Positions 17,701-25,698 of a DNA stretch of 64,000 nt are shown here, in pieces. How positions within the stretch are numbered: position 1 is the stretch's first letter; the number at the start of each line of letters is the position of its first letter. Under the pieces are notes generated by a model. That model saw nothing but the letters and a program-made list of their open reading frames with translations, ran no database searches and had not been told where the DNA came from. Both the position numbers and the translations under genes were made by a program. The DNA comes from Stieleria varia (lineage in GTDB: Bacteria > Planctomycetota > Planctomycetia > Pirellulales > Pirellulaceae). The DNA is taken from contig NZ_CP151726.1 of NCBI RefSeq assembly GCF_038443385.1, forward strand, positions 4,216,001 to 4,280,000, in the 5' to 3' direction.

Positions 17701-18866
17701 ACGGTTGTCAACTCAGGGTCTCGCTGAGAGAATCCGCTGAGTCCACCGCCACTACGTTCGCTACCGATCGACAATGAATTAGGGTCTGCCGATGGATATC
17801 CCACGCCGTTTCCGTTTCCCGAATGGTACTCATTTCCCGATGAAGAAACGACAATGATATTCATGGCCGCCAATGCCGCCATTTCGTCTCCGATTCCATA
17901 CTGACTGATCGCTTCGGTGATGAAACTGCCGTCACCGAGCGACATATTCACGCTGGCAATGTTGTAGGTGGCCGCGTTGCTGACGACCCACTTCAACGCT
18001 TGCTCGACACCAGCGAAACTGCCGGAGCCGCGTGAATTCTGTGTTTTCAGGGCAATGATGTCCGCGCCAGGGGCCACGCCCTCGTACTGACTGTCACTGG
18101 AGGCAACGGTCGCAGCCACATGAGTGCCGTGCCCGTTGTCATCATCTGCCGACGCAGTGCCCACGAAACTCGCTTGATACACGATTCGGTCGGCGATGCC
18201 GTCACCGTTTGAATCGGGGCCGAAGTGGGGGTGATCCAAGTCGATCCCGCTGTCGATGATGACCGTCGCAAACGATCCGCCATCGAACGAGGCAAAGCGA
18301 CTGTCGGATCTGAAACCATCGATGTTGATTCGATTGGTCGACGCGACCAAGTTGACGCCCACCGAATCGGTGGGCTCCAACGGCTCGATCAATGTGGGAA
18401 TCCGAATCGGTATGTCCGATCCCGTTAGCGAAAGTTCTGCCAAGGCCTTTGCAACCGCGTCGGAAACGTCGCGATCGCTGGCCTCGTCGAAGCCAAAAGA
18501 CACAGAATCGTTGGCCAAATCATTCGACGTCGTGCTATCGGAGATCGATATCACTGGATTGAAGTGGTCACTGCTGTAGTATGGACCGTAGAACGCCGAA
18601 CCATTTTGCGCTGTATCGATCAATAGGGCGTCGCTACCAGCAGCGTCCCCTGCGGTGGTTTGCACACTGACTTCTGCCGGCTCGTCCACAAACTCGTGGG
18701 GCTCGCAGAACTCGATTCCCTCGAACCCGGCAGCGTCGAGCAAACAACGGGCCTCCAACCTCTCCAGTCCGGTGCGTGTTCTGAGCCTCGCTATGGCGTG
18801 GCGAAGTCCTTGACGTCTTTGCGCTGTCGCCCGGACATCACGATGGAACCATTTGAGTGTGACCAC
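14781..18866 (-). CDS. secreted subtilisin-like protease with CARDB-type repeats and dockerin-like tail
   Basis: 1361 residues. The start is GTG 18866, with GAGG 9 nt upstream and no in-frame ATG before the conserved region. The N-terminus carries GLERLEARCLLDA, the planctomycete extracellular motif (Planc_extracel type). Peptidase S8 domain about 198-470 with the complete triad: D205 (VIIDSGIDLDHPHFG), H246 (NGHGTHVAAT), oxyanion N345 (SSSGNEYH), S412 (AGTSMASPHVAG). Two CARDB-like modules follow (about 480-745; DLSISNLTV.., INNLPQDLAG..), then beta-rich regions. Near the C-terminus are two calcium-loop repeats, GDVDNSGSVSFSGDLF and YDIDGNGTISFSGDLF, of dockerin/EF-hand type. Expected outside the cell or on its surface. 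Confidence 0.93.
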   Translation of the reverse strand: MVTLKWFHRDVRATAQRRQGLRHAIARLRTRTGLERLEARCLLDAAGFEGIEFCEPHEFVDEPAEVSVQTTAGDAAGSDALLIDTAQNGSAFYGPYYSSDHFNPVISISDSTTSNDLANDSVSFGFDEASDRDVSDAVAKALAELSLTGSDIPIRIPTLIEPLEPTDSVGVNLVASTNRINIDGFRSDSRFASFDGGSFATVIIDSGIDLDHPHFGPDSNGDGIADRIVYQASFVGTASADDDNGHGTHVAATVASSDSQYEGVAPGADIIALKTQNSRGSGSFAGVEQALKWVVSNAATYNIASVNMSLGDGSFITEAISQYGIGDEMAALAAMNIIVVSSSGNEYHSGNGNGVGYPSADPNSLSIGSERSGGGLSGFSQRDPELTTVFAPGDRVEAAWPGGGVRSLAGTSMASPHVAGVVLLAQEVAEDQLGRRLTFKEFEHLIRQTGPGRGLIPETGVDYPGVDMLALAESIVAMAESSSDLSISNLTVSAGPLRGDAGSATFTITNSGSTATPVSEVGLFVSRNEVVSFTGDLRLADAAVPSLGAGQSTNLTVPFTFPAANDPFWDFDSQYTIGLWVDSLSAIDELNELNNLSSTEGVDQVGVTINNLPQDLAGAGLTVLSSDDVWGGVVELEYTVSNSGGGPTPGSIIEFYISSDSTIDPATDYRIGTDSIAGVLGSGSIVDQVRLTLPGPGETFWTDGQTNYTIGYVVDATGLIAETNETNNRNQGVGLDTVSVLLNPPESSIFGSVYNDSDNDGVIHSRADHEFVVTHTFGGSIFPYVPSNYTLTNLPTFAGAARMTVQVRGHLGLANATLNVKLDSITYPLFAGVQPEGNAEIYATRTVELEGPAWDAAIADGVLQLQATTIAPGSFSSNNSNFIKITIAYVSADENLASGSYQAPLAVLRDIVTNVSIASMGTAVGDATLELSAIGYLGVANTGATVIIENELTLQWLGNVNSGDLLVSDSDSLVVDAATINGWLSDGELTATVQFGNGVVVQRLGAGFEFRLSYPIVSDAGVPGQVVELDIDGDGSVDRVTTTQADNPITPANESGNYVFVDVPQGNHRITVRPVDHAVATYPSSGQLDLTVVTGDPLLGYNFGVYFAPDVTPPRIDDVWVNSEQWGSALRQTFGDEPGYSLRGIHQSHSVPWRGGVDEITIQFSEDVGDSLAPEHLFLQGADGLNLARVDSIDYDPATYRLVIRPLASIQADRMLLTVFDTLTDAAGNRLDGEWTTGQESSSGDSNTLGDFHFRFNVLPGDVDNSGSVSFSGDLFTVFSNTGNDPADPSFRRYDIDGNGTISFSGDLFEVFQLTGGTLPATEPSIPTAPTAMDGSESTTATSNLNMFDEVFSTIGSREID

Positions 18867-18944
18867 AACAAGAACCCTCGTGCCGATCGCAATGCAGAAT
18901 GTAAAGAAAGTGGGAGACAGCAGACGACGCGTCGCAAATTTGCG

Positions 18945-19649
18945 TCAGGCTCGAATAACGTTTGATAACGCAGTCCTGCGTCGACGCCTCATCATGGCGC
19001 ATCCACAGACCAATCCGACCAGTGCACAAATACCGCTTGGCTCGGGAACAGCACTGATCGTCACGGTGGCGTTGTTGAATTGGACGGTCGATAAATCAAT
19101 CAGACCGATTCCGGAACGTAGCGAGAAATCGGTGTCGGTGGAGGCGAAGTTGAAATCAAAGGTTTGGCCTGCTGCGATCCCGGAACGAAAGACAGCGTCG
19201 AATGTGAAAATCTGCAAATCGGATGAGGCATCCAAAGGAACGACCCCCAATCCTCCGAAAAAGATGTCGTCGCCATTTCGCTCCGTCTCACCAATACTCA
19301 AGGGTGCAAACACAAGCGGAGTCAGGTTGACGATCGAGACATCGCTTGAGGGCAACTGACGGCCGGCAATGTCGATCACGATGTCAAATGTCTGCAGTTG
19401 CTCGCCAGGATCACCATCGATGATGCCCGTAAACGAAACGGTCCCCCCGGTGCTGCTCTGAACGGTGCGGGAGGCAGGCGTCAGCGTCAACGAAAAGGCC
19501 GCATGGGCCGATCCAGATCCGGACGACCCAAACCACGGAATCAAACCAACAGCCATCAGCAAAATGGCGGAAAGACGCCGTGCTTTGACGGCTGTGTCTC
19601 CTCGGTACCATGTGAGGCAACCACTCGAAATGCTAAGCTCTTGGTTCAT
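18945..19649 (-). CDS. PEP-CTERM sorted exported protein
   Basis: 234 residues. The signal peptide ends near SAHA, preceded by a somewhat long N-region. A beta-rich middle with cohesin-like character (LTLTPASRTVQSSTGGTVSF, FDIVIDIAG) is followed by a C-terminal PEP-CTERM signal: AVPEPSG, a hydrophobic helix (ICALVGLVCGCAMM) and RRRRR. Such tails are recognised by exosortase for surface attachment or export with exopolysaccharide. No exosortase gene is in the window. It precedes the subtilase on the same strand by 78 nt. The cohesin-like middle next to a dockerin-like protease could mean the two proteins bind each other; this is inference. Confidence 0.82.
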   Translation of the reverse strand: MNQELSISSGCLTWYRGDTAVKARRLSAILLMAVGLIPWFGSSGSGSAHAAFSLTLTPASRTVQSSTGGTVSFTGIIDGDPGEQLQTFDIVIDIAGRQLPSSDVSIVNLTPLVFAPLSIGETERNGDDIFFGGLGVVPLDASSDLQIFTFDAVFRSGIAAGQTFDFNFASTDTDFSLRSGIGLIDLSTVQFNNATVTISAVPEPSGICALVGLVCGCAMMRRRRRTALSNVIRA

Positions 19650-19827
19650 GGATTCGTCGCGTCGGCGGAGTAGATCGGGCTGTCACGGCTGGAAAAACCA
19701 GTTTGTTACCAGTTTGTTTCCAGTTGATTGGGAGGCTAATGCCTCGCGGTTTTCAAGTCAACCAGAAAGTCACAATCGTGGGCAATTTGCGATCGTTTTG
19801 GCAATCGAACAGGGAGTGAGCGTTCAA

Positions 19828-20772
19828 ATGACCCCACCAGCAGACAACGATCAGGATGGATGCCTCGTCTGCGGAAGTGCCGAAAAACGCCTACGTCGTG
19901 GCCTTTGCAACCGCCACTACCAACAATTCTTGAGGCGGCAGAATGGCATTTCAGAGGCGGAGGGTCCGGCCGCAGCAGAGACATTTGAGAACGATTGCAT
20001 TTGGCGAGGCCTGCTGAAACCCAAGGAAAAGGGCGGGCGTCCGAAGCAAGACGACGGAGACGTGTTTGCGGAGGTTGCTGAGGCGTCTGGTTCCGCCAAA
20101 ACGCTTGTGACTTTGGCTTCATTGCGTGATGAACAGATTTCTCCTCTGCTGGTTGCTGCTTTCACCTCTGTCGGCTCCAAAGGCCACGGGCTGTTCGCAG
20201 ACGGATTGCTCACCCTGATCAACGGCCATTTTCGTCGCACGTCGAGAATGACGAACGAAGAAGCAACCGAAACGGTTGTGATGGAACAGGAGGACACCAT
20301 CGGAGTGAACCTCAACGGGCTGGAAGACCGTGCAATCGAAGGTGCAATCAAAGATAAAATTGACAGTGCATTGATGGGGCTGTCTGCTTCGCTCCCGAAT
20401 ATTTCGGACTGGTCGTCTCTACGAGTTGCTCAACAGCATGCTCATTGGTCTCGTCAATTGTTATTGGAAACAGTGGAGCACCGCGTCTCGCCATTTCATC
20501 TGCGAACGGACTTCTACCGACGGGTGCGAGACAAACTCTCTCCGCAGCGGACAGACCTTGAGTTTCGGCATCAGATTCTTGATTTCCTTAGCGACACTGA
20601 CACGTTTGAGCAAACGGTAACCGACGCTTTCAGCTTTCAATTGTTTGGCGGCTTGTCCACCGATGAGGTTTCGAAGCTGCTGGATGTTTCTCGCGAAGAG
20701 CTATTGCTGATGCAATCCCGAATGAAAGTCGGCTTGTTGCGGCAATTTGAGATGAGCAGCACGCCCCATTGA
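19828..20772 (+). CDS. zinc-knuckle protein with sigma-region-4-like C-terminus, function unknown
   Basis: 314 residues. Start ATG 19828 has AGGGAG upstream at good spacing; the frame is open further upstream but without signal. The N-terminus has a compact C12-x2-C15-x11-C27-x2-H30 zinc site (CLVCGS...GLCNRHYQQFLRR), a layout seen in small DNA-binding or recruitment knuckles. The middle is helical and unassigned. The last 45 residues, FGGLSTDEVSKLLDVSREEL and following helix, resemble the helix-turn-helix of ECF sigma region 4, but no region 2 is recognisable. An 85-nt gap separates it from the membrane protein downstream on the same strand. A transcription regulator is the best guess; not recognised as any named family. 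Confidence 0.65.
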   Translation: MTPPADNDQDGCLVCGSAEKRLRRGLCNRHYQQFLRRQNGISEAEGPAAAETFENDCIWRGLLKPKEKGGRPKQDDGDVFAEVAEASGSAKTLVTLASLRDEQISPLLVAAFTSVGSKGHGLFADGLLTLINGHFRRTSRMTNEEATETVVMEQEDTIGVNLNGLEDRAIEGAIKDKIDSALMGLSASLPNISDWSSLRVAQQHAHWSRQLLLETVEHRVSPFHLRTDFYRRVRDKLSPQRTDLEFRHQILDFLSDTDTFEQTVTDAFSFQLFGGLSTDEVSKLLDVSREELLLMQSRMKVGLLRQFEMSSTPH

Positions 20773-20857
20773 GTGCTTCGCGGCATTACAATGAGCTGCA
20801 AACCCGAAGGTTCGGCTGGCGGGCCGAAACTCTGAACGACTTGCCGACCGCCTGTGG

Positions 20858-22075
20858 ATGATGGAAATGAGCGAAGTGATTCCCGGATCGAACCCGAACA
20901 ACATTCCCAGCCCCTCAGACTCCACGGATTGGAATCGAGAGCTGACGTCGACCCTCGACGCGATTCGTAGCGGAACGGACAAGTCTCGTGGGTGGACGTT
21001 CGATATGGATGACGCGCCCGAGCTCAATTCGGATCCGCTCGCCACGGCTCCAGTGCTACGAGAAGCACTGGTGTTCTTTCAATCGGAGCTACATCCGGTA
21101 TGGAAAGAAACCGACAGCAAGGCACTGAAGAGTCAATCGCGGCACAAGATCGTTGCCAACCTCGCAATCTGGTCCGGGGTTGCTGCCGTGGCGATGGCGA
21201 TCCTGCAACTCGTATTAGCCCACGTGCTGCCCACGGTCACGATTCTGACGACGATCCTCGAATTCGTCTCCATCGTGCTGGCTGCGATCACGGTGATGAT
21301 GGGCATCACGCTCCACTTTCACCACAACTGGTTGTCCGCAAGACAATCCGCCGAACGTTTGCGTTCGCTGAAGTTCCAGTCGCTGGCATGGCACGAACTG
21401 TGGTGTGACTTGGACGCTTGGAAGACACGAGTCCGTGAGCAAATCAACAAACTGCGACACCTATCCAATGAACAAGCCGAGCGTTGGGCGACTGAGTCCG
21501 ATTCCGCAGCACCCGATGAAGCCATGGATCCTGGTTGCCCGATCCCGCCAACGGAGTTGCGTGCGATCGCGGACTACTACCGCATCAAACGACTTGAGTT
21601 TCAAAAGAACTACTTTGACCTGCAATCCAATCGTGCCAACCGCTACTCGTGGGCACACCATTGGAAGCTTTCGCTCGTGATCTTCTTTGCCAGCGTCATC
21701 ATCGTGTTGATGCATGGCGTGATCAGCTTGGCCTTGTCGCAGGGGCATGCCGAGGAGACGGCGACAACGGACGTCGACCATCATTCTTTCTGGCACATCG
21801 TCGAGTTCTGCCTGATCGGACTGGCCGCGTTGCTGCCAGTCATCGGTTTCGGCGTTCGCGCATGGATGAGCGCCTTTGAATTTCCCCGCAGCCGCAACTT
21901 GTTCCGAGCGAAGTCCTTGGCCCTGGATACCCCCATCGCCGTCTTGAAGGACTCGCCATACGACGAAACGGATTCCCTCCGCGTTCTGCAATCGCTTTCA
22001 CACAGCGAGTATTTCTTGATCACCGAACACCGCGAATGGTGTCGCCTGCAGATCGAAACCGAGTGGTTTCTGTAG
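20858..22075 (+). CDS. SLATT/DUF4231-like four-helix membrane protein
   Basis: 405 residues. Two paired hydrophobic segments: about 110-155 (IWSGVAAVAMAILQLVLAHV, FVSIVLAAITVMMGITLHF) and about 275-335 (LSLVIFFASVIIVLMHGVIS, IVEFCLIGLAALLPVIGFG). After the first pair comes HHNWLSARQSAERLRSLKF, and before the second YYRIKRLEFQKNYFDLQSNR. Both are typical of SLATT/DUF4231 two-helix modules, which in other bacteria are predicted pore-forming effectors tied to nucleotide second-messenger immune systems. No cyclase, SLOG or TIR gene is adjacent. The partner upstream is the zinc-knuckle protein. Family assignment rests on motif resemblance only. Confidence 0.6.
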   Translation: MMEMSEVIPGSNPNNIPSPSDSTDWNRELTSTLDAIRSGTDKSRGWTFDMDDAPELNSDPLATAPVLREALVFFQSELHPVWKETDSKALKSQSRHKIVANLAIWSGVAAVAMAILQLVLAHVLPTVTILTTILEFVSIVLAAITVMMGITLHFHHNWLSARQSAERLRSLKFQSLAWHELWCDLDAWKTRVREQINKLRHLSNEQAERWATESDSAAPDEAMDPGCPIPPTELRAIADYYRIKRLEFQKNYFDLQSNRANRYSWAHHWKLSLVIFFASVIIVLMHGVISLALSQGHAEETATTDVDHHSFWHIVEFCLIGLAALLPVIGFGVRAWMSAFEFPRSRNLFRAKSLALDTPIAVLKDSPYDETDSLRVLQSLSHSEYFLITEHREWCRLQIETEWFL

Positions 22076-22116
22076 CGGGAAAGCCAACACTGTCGCCGGT
22101 CGACGTCTTTTTTGCC

Positions 22117-22528
22117 AAAATCACGCGGAGCGATGATTGCTACATGGGTTTCGCGACAGCTATTTCTCGTACGGTCATCAGTACGGTGGGTACTGTTATC
22201 GTCCCCTAGGGACGTATTGCATTCCGTCCCGAAGGGACATGACAAAATAGCCCAGGGCAAAGCGCAGCGTCGCCCTGGGTTGCTATGCGTCGTAACACCC
22301 CAAGCCCCGAAGTGGGCGTTACAGTGTTTTTTCGACACGGGATGAAGCAGCGTTTTGCCCTTTCAGGGCGAGGTGGTTGTTGGGTGTTCGATTACCCAGG
22401 GCGGCGCTGCGTTCTGCCCTGGGCTTTCATGTTCGGCCCCTTCGGGGCGTGTGGAAGATAAGTATTCTGATTCTCTGCTAAAATCACGTGGAGTGTTGAT
22501 TGCTACATGGGTTTCGTGACACCTATTT
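22117..22528. repeat. cluster of GC-rich palindromes flanked by 49-bp direct repeats
   Basis: Direct repeats at 22117-22165 and 22480-22528 are identical at 44 of 49 positions (core GATTGCTACATGGGTTTCG). Between them lie six small hairpins: CGTCCCGAAGGGAC, CCCAGGGC/GCCCTGGG (twice), GCCCTTTCAGGGC, AAGCCCCGAAG and GGCCCCTTCGGGGC. No coding sequence. The whole 22076-22620 gap is this element plus a right-arm fragment of the CACGTAG repeat family near 22536-22563. Confidence 0.8.
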
Positions 22529-22620
22529 ACTACGCGTCCCGAGAGGCGCGGCTACGTGTTTTCCTTCAAGGCTCCCTCGTCAAACCGCACGTCGAAGGAA
22601 CTTTGGGTTAAATTGGAACG

Positions 22621-25600
22621 ATGCCCACCTCAATTTCCCACCTGCTGCTGTTTCTCTGGATTCCACTGCTCGGCCTTTTGACCGGCCATGCACACGCCGA
22701 AGGCATCGATTTTGTCCGTGACATTCGGCCGATCCTCTCGGAGAACTGTTCGTTCTGTCACGGCCCTGACGAAGCGACTCGAGAAGCCGATCTGCGGCTG
22801 GACACTGCCGACGGTGTGGCAACCGTTATCGACAAGACCAGCGCAGCGAGCGAACTCTACCGTCGCCTCATCACAGAAGATCCAGACGAGCGGATGCCGC
22901 CGCCTGAGTCGAATCGGAAACTAACACCAGAGCAGATCGAGCTGCTACGTCGTTGGATGGATGACGGTGCGAAGTGGGAACAGCATTGGTCGTTCCGCCC
23001 GATCACTTCGCCGCCCATCCCGCGTGTCGATCCCAATCCGGTCGCACCGATCCGAAACCCCATTGATGCGTTCGTTCAAAGCAAACTGGCTGAGCATGAT
23101 TTGACTCCGTCGCCCGAAGCTCCCCGAGCAACGTTGATTCGTCGACTCAGCTTGGACCTCACCGGCTTGCCACCGACGCCTGATCAAGTCGACGAGTTCC
23201 TCGCGGACAACGACCCCGACGCATACGCTCGCCTAGTGGATCGACTGCTGGACAGTCCAGCCTACGGCCAACGCATGGCTTGGGACTGGTTGGACGCTGC
23301 ACGATACGCGGACACCAACGGCTATCAAGGAGACAACGAGCGGACGATGTGGCCGTGGCGAGACTGGGTCGTCAATGCGTTCAACGACAACATGCCGTAC
23401 GACCAATTCACGATCTGGCAGTTGGCTGGTGATCTGTTGCCCGACGCAACGCACGAACAGAGACTGGCGACCGGGTTTTGTCGAAACCACATGATCAACG
23501 GCGAAGGAGGACGGATCGCGGAAGAAAACCGTGTCGAGTACGTGATGGACATGTCCGAAACGATGGGCACGGTTTGGCTGGGGCTGACGCTGAATTGCTG
23601 CCGTTGCCACGACCACAAGTACGACCCCGTCACCAACGCAGAGTATTACCAGCTCTTTGCCTATTTCAATCAAACCCCGGTCAACGGTGGCGGTGGCGAC
23701 GCACAGATGGCGCCCAACTTGCCCACGCCATCCGCCGAGCAACGCAAACAATTGGCGGACGTGAACGAGCAGATCGCTGCGCTCGATCAATCGATCCAAA
23801 CATTGACAAAATCACTGGCCGCCCAGCAGGCTAAATGGGAACAAGGCGAATTGGCTCGTCTGACCGCGACGACTCAGTGGCATCCGTTGCACCCCGAAAA
23901 AGTCTTCGCCAACCACACGCAAACGCGAACCTTGCCCGACGACTCGGTGCTGACGTCCGGCCCTGCGGCTGACAACGACACTTACATGGTCATCGCAAAA
24001 ACTGATCTGCGTCGGGTCACCGCGGTTCGCTTGGAAGCCCTGCGTCATCCATCGATGACCGAAGGTAGTCTCTCCAAGGCCGATAGCGGCAACTTCGTCC
24101 TCACCGGAATCGAAGTCAGCGTGGTTGAATCGGAGTCGGATGAGGCACCCGTGCATCCCTTTGCCACCGCGGAAGCCACCTTCGAACAAGGCGATTTGAA
24201 AGCGACCAAAGCCTTTGACGGAAATCCCAAGACAGGCTGGGCGGTCTACGAAGGCCGAATCGTGGACCGTGAACATGAGGCTGTCTTTCGTTTCAAAGAA
24301 CCGCTGATTCCTACTGCCGACAAACAGATCAAGATCGTTTTACGTCACGATTCGGTCCATCAAAGACACAACTTGGGCCGATTCCGCTTGTCGCTCACCG
24401 ACCACGCGGAACCCAGACTCGGCGAAGTGACCGATCAGTTGCTGACGGCGTTGCGGGTCGCCCCCGATGACCGGAGCGCCGAACAACGCACGTTGGTCTC
24501 CGACGCTTATCGTGACTCCAACCCGGAATTCAAGTCACTGCAGGACGAGCGAGCCAAGCTGGTTGAGCGTCGTGGGAAAATCGAAAAGAGTTTTCCAAAA
24601 GTGATGGTGATGGCGGACATGAGCAAGCCACGAGAAACGTTCATCTTGGAGCGCGGGTTGTACAACAAACCGAAAGAGCCGGTGACGGCAGAGCTGCCGG
24701 CGTTCTTGCCAACGCCCGAACAGTCCACCGAAGTCAACGATCGCCTCTCCTTGGCTCGCTGGCTGGTCGACTCTCAGAATCCGTTGACCGCACGGGTAAC
24801 CGTCAACCGATTCTGGCAACAGGTTTTCGGAATCGGTTTGGTCAAGACAACCGAAGACTTTGGCGCACAAGGCGAAATTCCCGTCCACATGGATCTGCTG
24901 AACTGGTTGTCGGATCAGTTTCGCCAGGACGGGTGGAACGTCAAGAACCTGATGCGTTTGATCGTCACCAGCCACACGTATCGACAATCCTCCAAGATCA
25001 CCGACCAAGACGTCTATCAACGTGACCCCGACAATCGGCTGTTGGCACGCGGTTCTCGTTATCGATTGCCCTCATGGATGATTCGTGATCAAGCCTTGGC
25101 GATCAGCGGTCTCTTGTCGCCCCAACAAGGCGGTCCGGCGGTCAACACGTATCAACCCGCAGGGATTTGGGAAGAAGCGTCCTTTGGCAAGAAGGTTTAC
25201 CGACGCGATTCGGGTAGCCAGCTCTATCGCCGAAGCCTGTACACCTTTTGGCGTCGGATCATCGCGCCGACGATGTTCTTTGACAACGCCACACGTCAGA
25301 CTTGCACGGTCAAGGTCAGTCGTACCAACACGCCGCTGCACGCGTTGCAGACGTTGAACAACGAAGCCTATGTGGAGGCGGCTCGCGTGTTGGCCGCCGG
25401 TGCCCTGCAGTCATCCGCTGCAACGGACGCGGATCGCATCGACTGGATCATGAAACGCTCGGTCGCTCGCACTGCCCAAGACGCAGAGCGATCCATCTTG
25501 CTGGCCGGCTTGCAACGGACTCGGCAACAATTCAAGGACTCGCCCGAAGCTGCAGCAAAGCTGATTGCGATCGGCGAGTCGCCTCGCGACGAGTCTCTCG

Positions 25601-25677
25601 ACACGTTGGATCACGCCGCTTGGACCAGTCTCTGTCTCGCGGTCCTGAACTTGGACGAGACGCTCAATCGTGAGTGA
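22621..25677 (+). CDS. planctomycete cytochrome-type protein (PSCyt1-DUF1549-DUF1553)
   Basis: 1018 residues, exported. Signal peptide 1-26 (…GHAHA). Single c-type haem motif C43-SF-C46-H47 in a PSCyt1 domain with the MPPPES loop. DUF1549 (PSCyt2) about 130-350 with GERMAWDWLDAARYADTNGYQ-type residues and a second CRCHDHKYDP cysteine/histidine cluster. A beta-rich insert about 455-610 (VRLEALRHPS, GNFVLTGIEV). DUF1553 (PSD1) about 695-960 (NPLTARVTVNRFWQQ.FG, LPSWMIRDQALA, TPLHALQTLNN). Biochemical role unproven; these proteins are abundant in marine planctomycetes and thought to be periplasmic redox or polysaccharide-related. The DUF1501 partner follows 21 nt downstream. Confidence 0.93.
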   Translation: MPTSISHLLLFLWIPLLGLLTGHAHAEGIDFVRDIRPILSENCSFCHGPDEATREADLRLDTADGVATVIDKTSAASELYRRLITEDPDERMPPPESNRKLTPEQIELLRRWMDDGAKWEQHWSFRPITSPPIPRVDPNPVAPIRNPIDAFVQSKLAEHDLTPSPEAPRATLIRRLSLDLTGLPPTPDQVDEFLADNDPDAYARLVDRLLDSPAYGQRMAWDWLDAARYADTNGYQGDNERTMWPWRDWVVNAFNDNMPYDQFTIWQLAGDLLPDATHEQRLATGFCRNHMINGEGGRIAEENRVEYVMDMSETMGTVWLGLTLNCCRCHDHKYDPVTNAEYYQLFAYFNQTPVNGGGGDAQMAPNLPTPSAEQRKQLADVNEQIAALDQSIQTLTKSLAAQQAKWEQGELARLTATTQWHPLHPEKVFANHTQTRTLPDDSVLTSGPAADNDTYMVIAKTDLRRVTAVRLEALRHPSMTEGSLSKADSGNFVLTGIEVSVVESESDEAPVHPFATAEATFEQGDLKATKAFDGNPKTGWAVYEGRIVDREHEAVFRFKEPLIPTADKQIKIVLRHDSVHQRHNLGRFRLSLTDHAEPRLGEVTDQLLTALRVAPDDRSAEQRTLVSDAYRDSNPEFKSLQDERAKLVERRGKIEKSFPKVMVMADMSKPRETFILERGLYNKPKEPVTAELPAFLPTPEQSTEVNDRLSLARWLVDSQNPLTARVTVNRFWQQVFGIGLVKTTEDFGAQGEIPVHMDLLNWLSDQFRQDGWNVKNLMRLIVTSHTYRQSSKITDQDVYQRDPDNRLLARGSRYRLPSWMIRDQALAISGLLSPQQGGPAVNTYQPAGIWEEASFGKKVYRRDSGSQLYRRSLYTFWRRIIAPTMFFDNATRQTCTVKVSRTNTPLHALQTLNNEAYVEAARVLAAGALQSSAATDADRIDWIMKRSVARTAQDAERSILLAGLQRTRQQFKDSPEAAAKLIAIGESPRDESLDTLDHAAWTSLCLAVLNLDETLNRE

Positions 25678-25698
25678 AGCCCGCCGAAGGAACATGCC

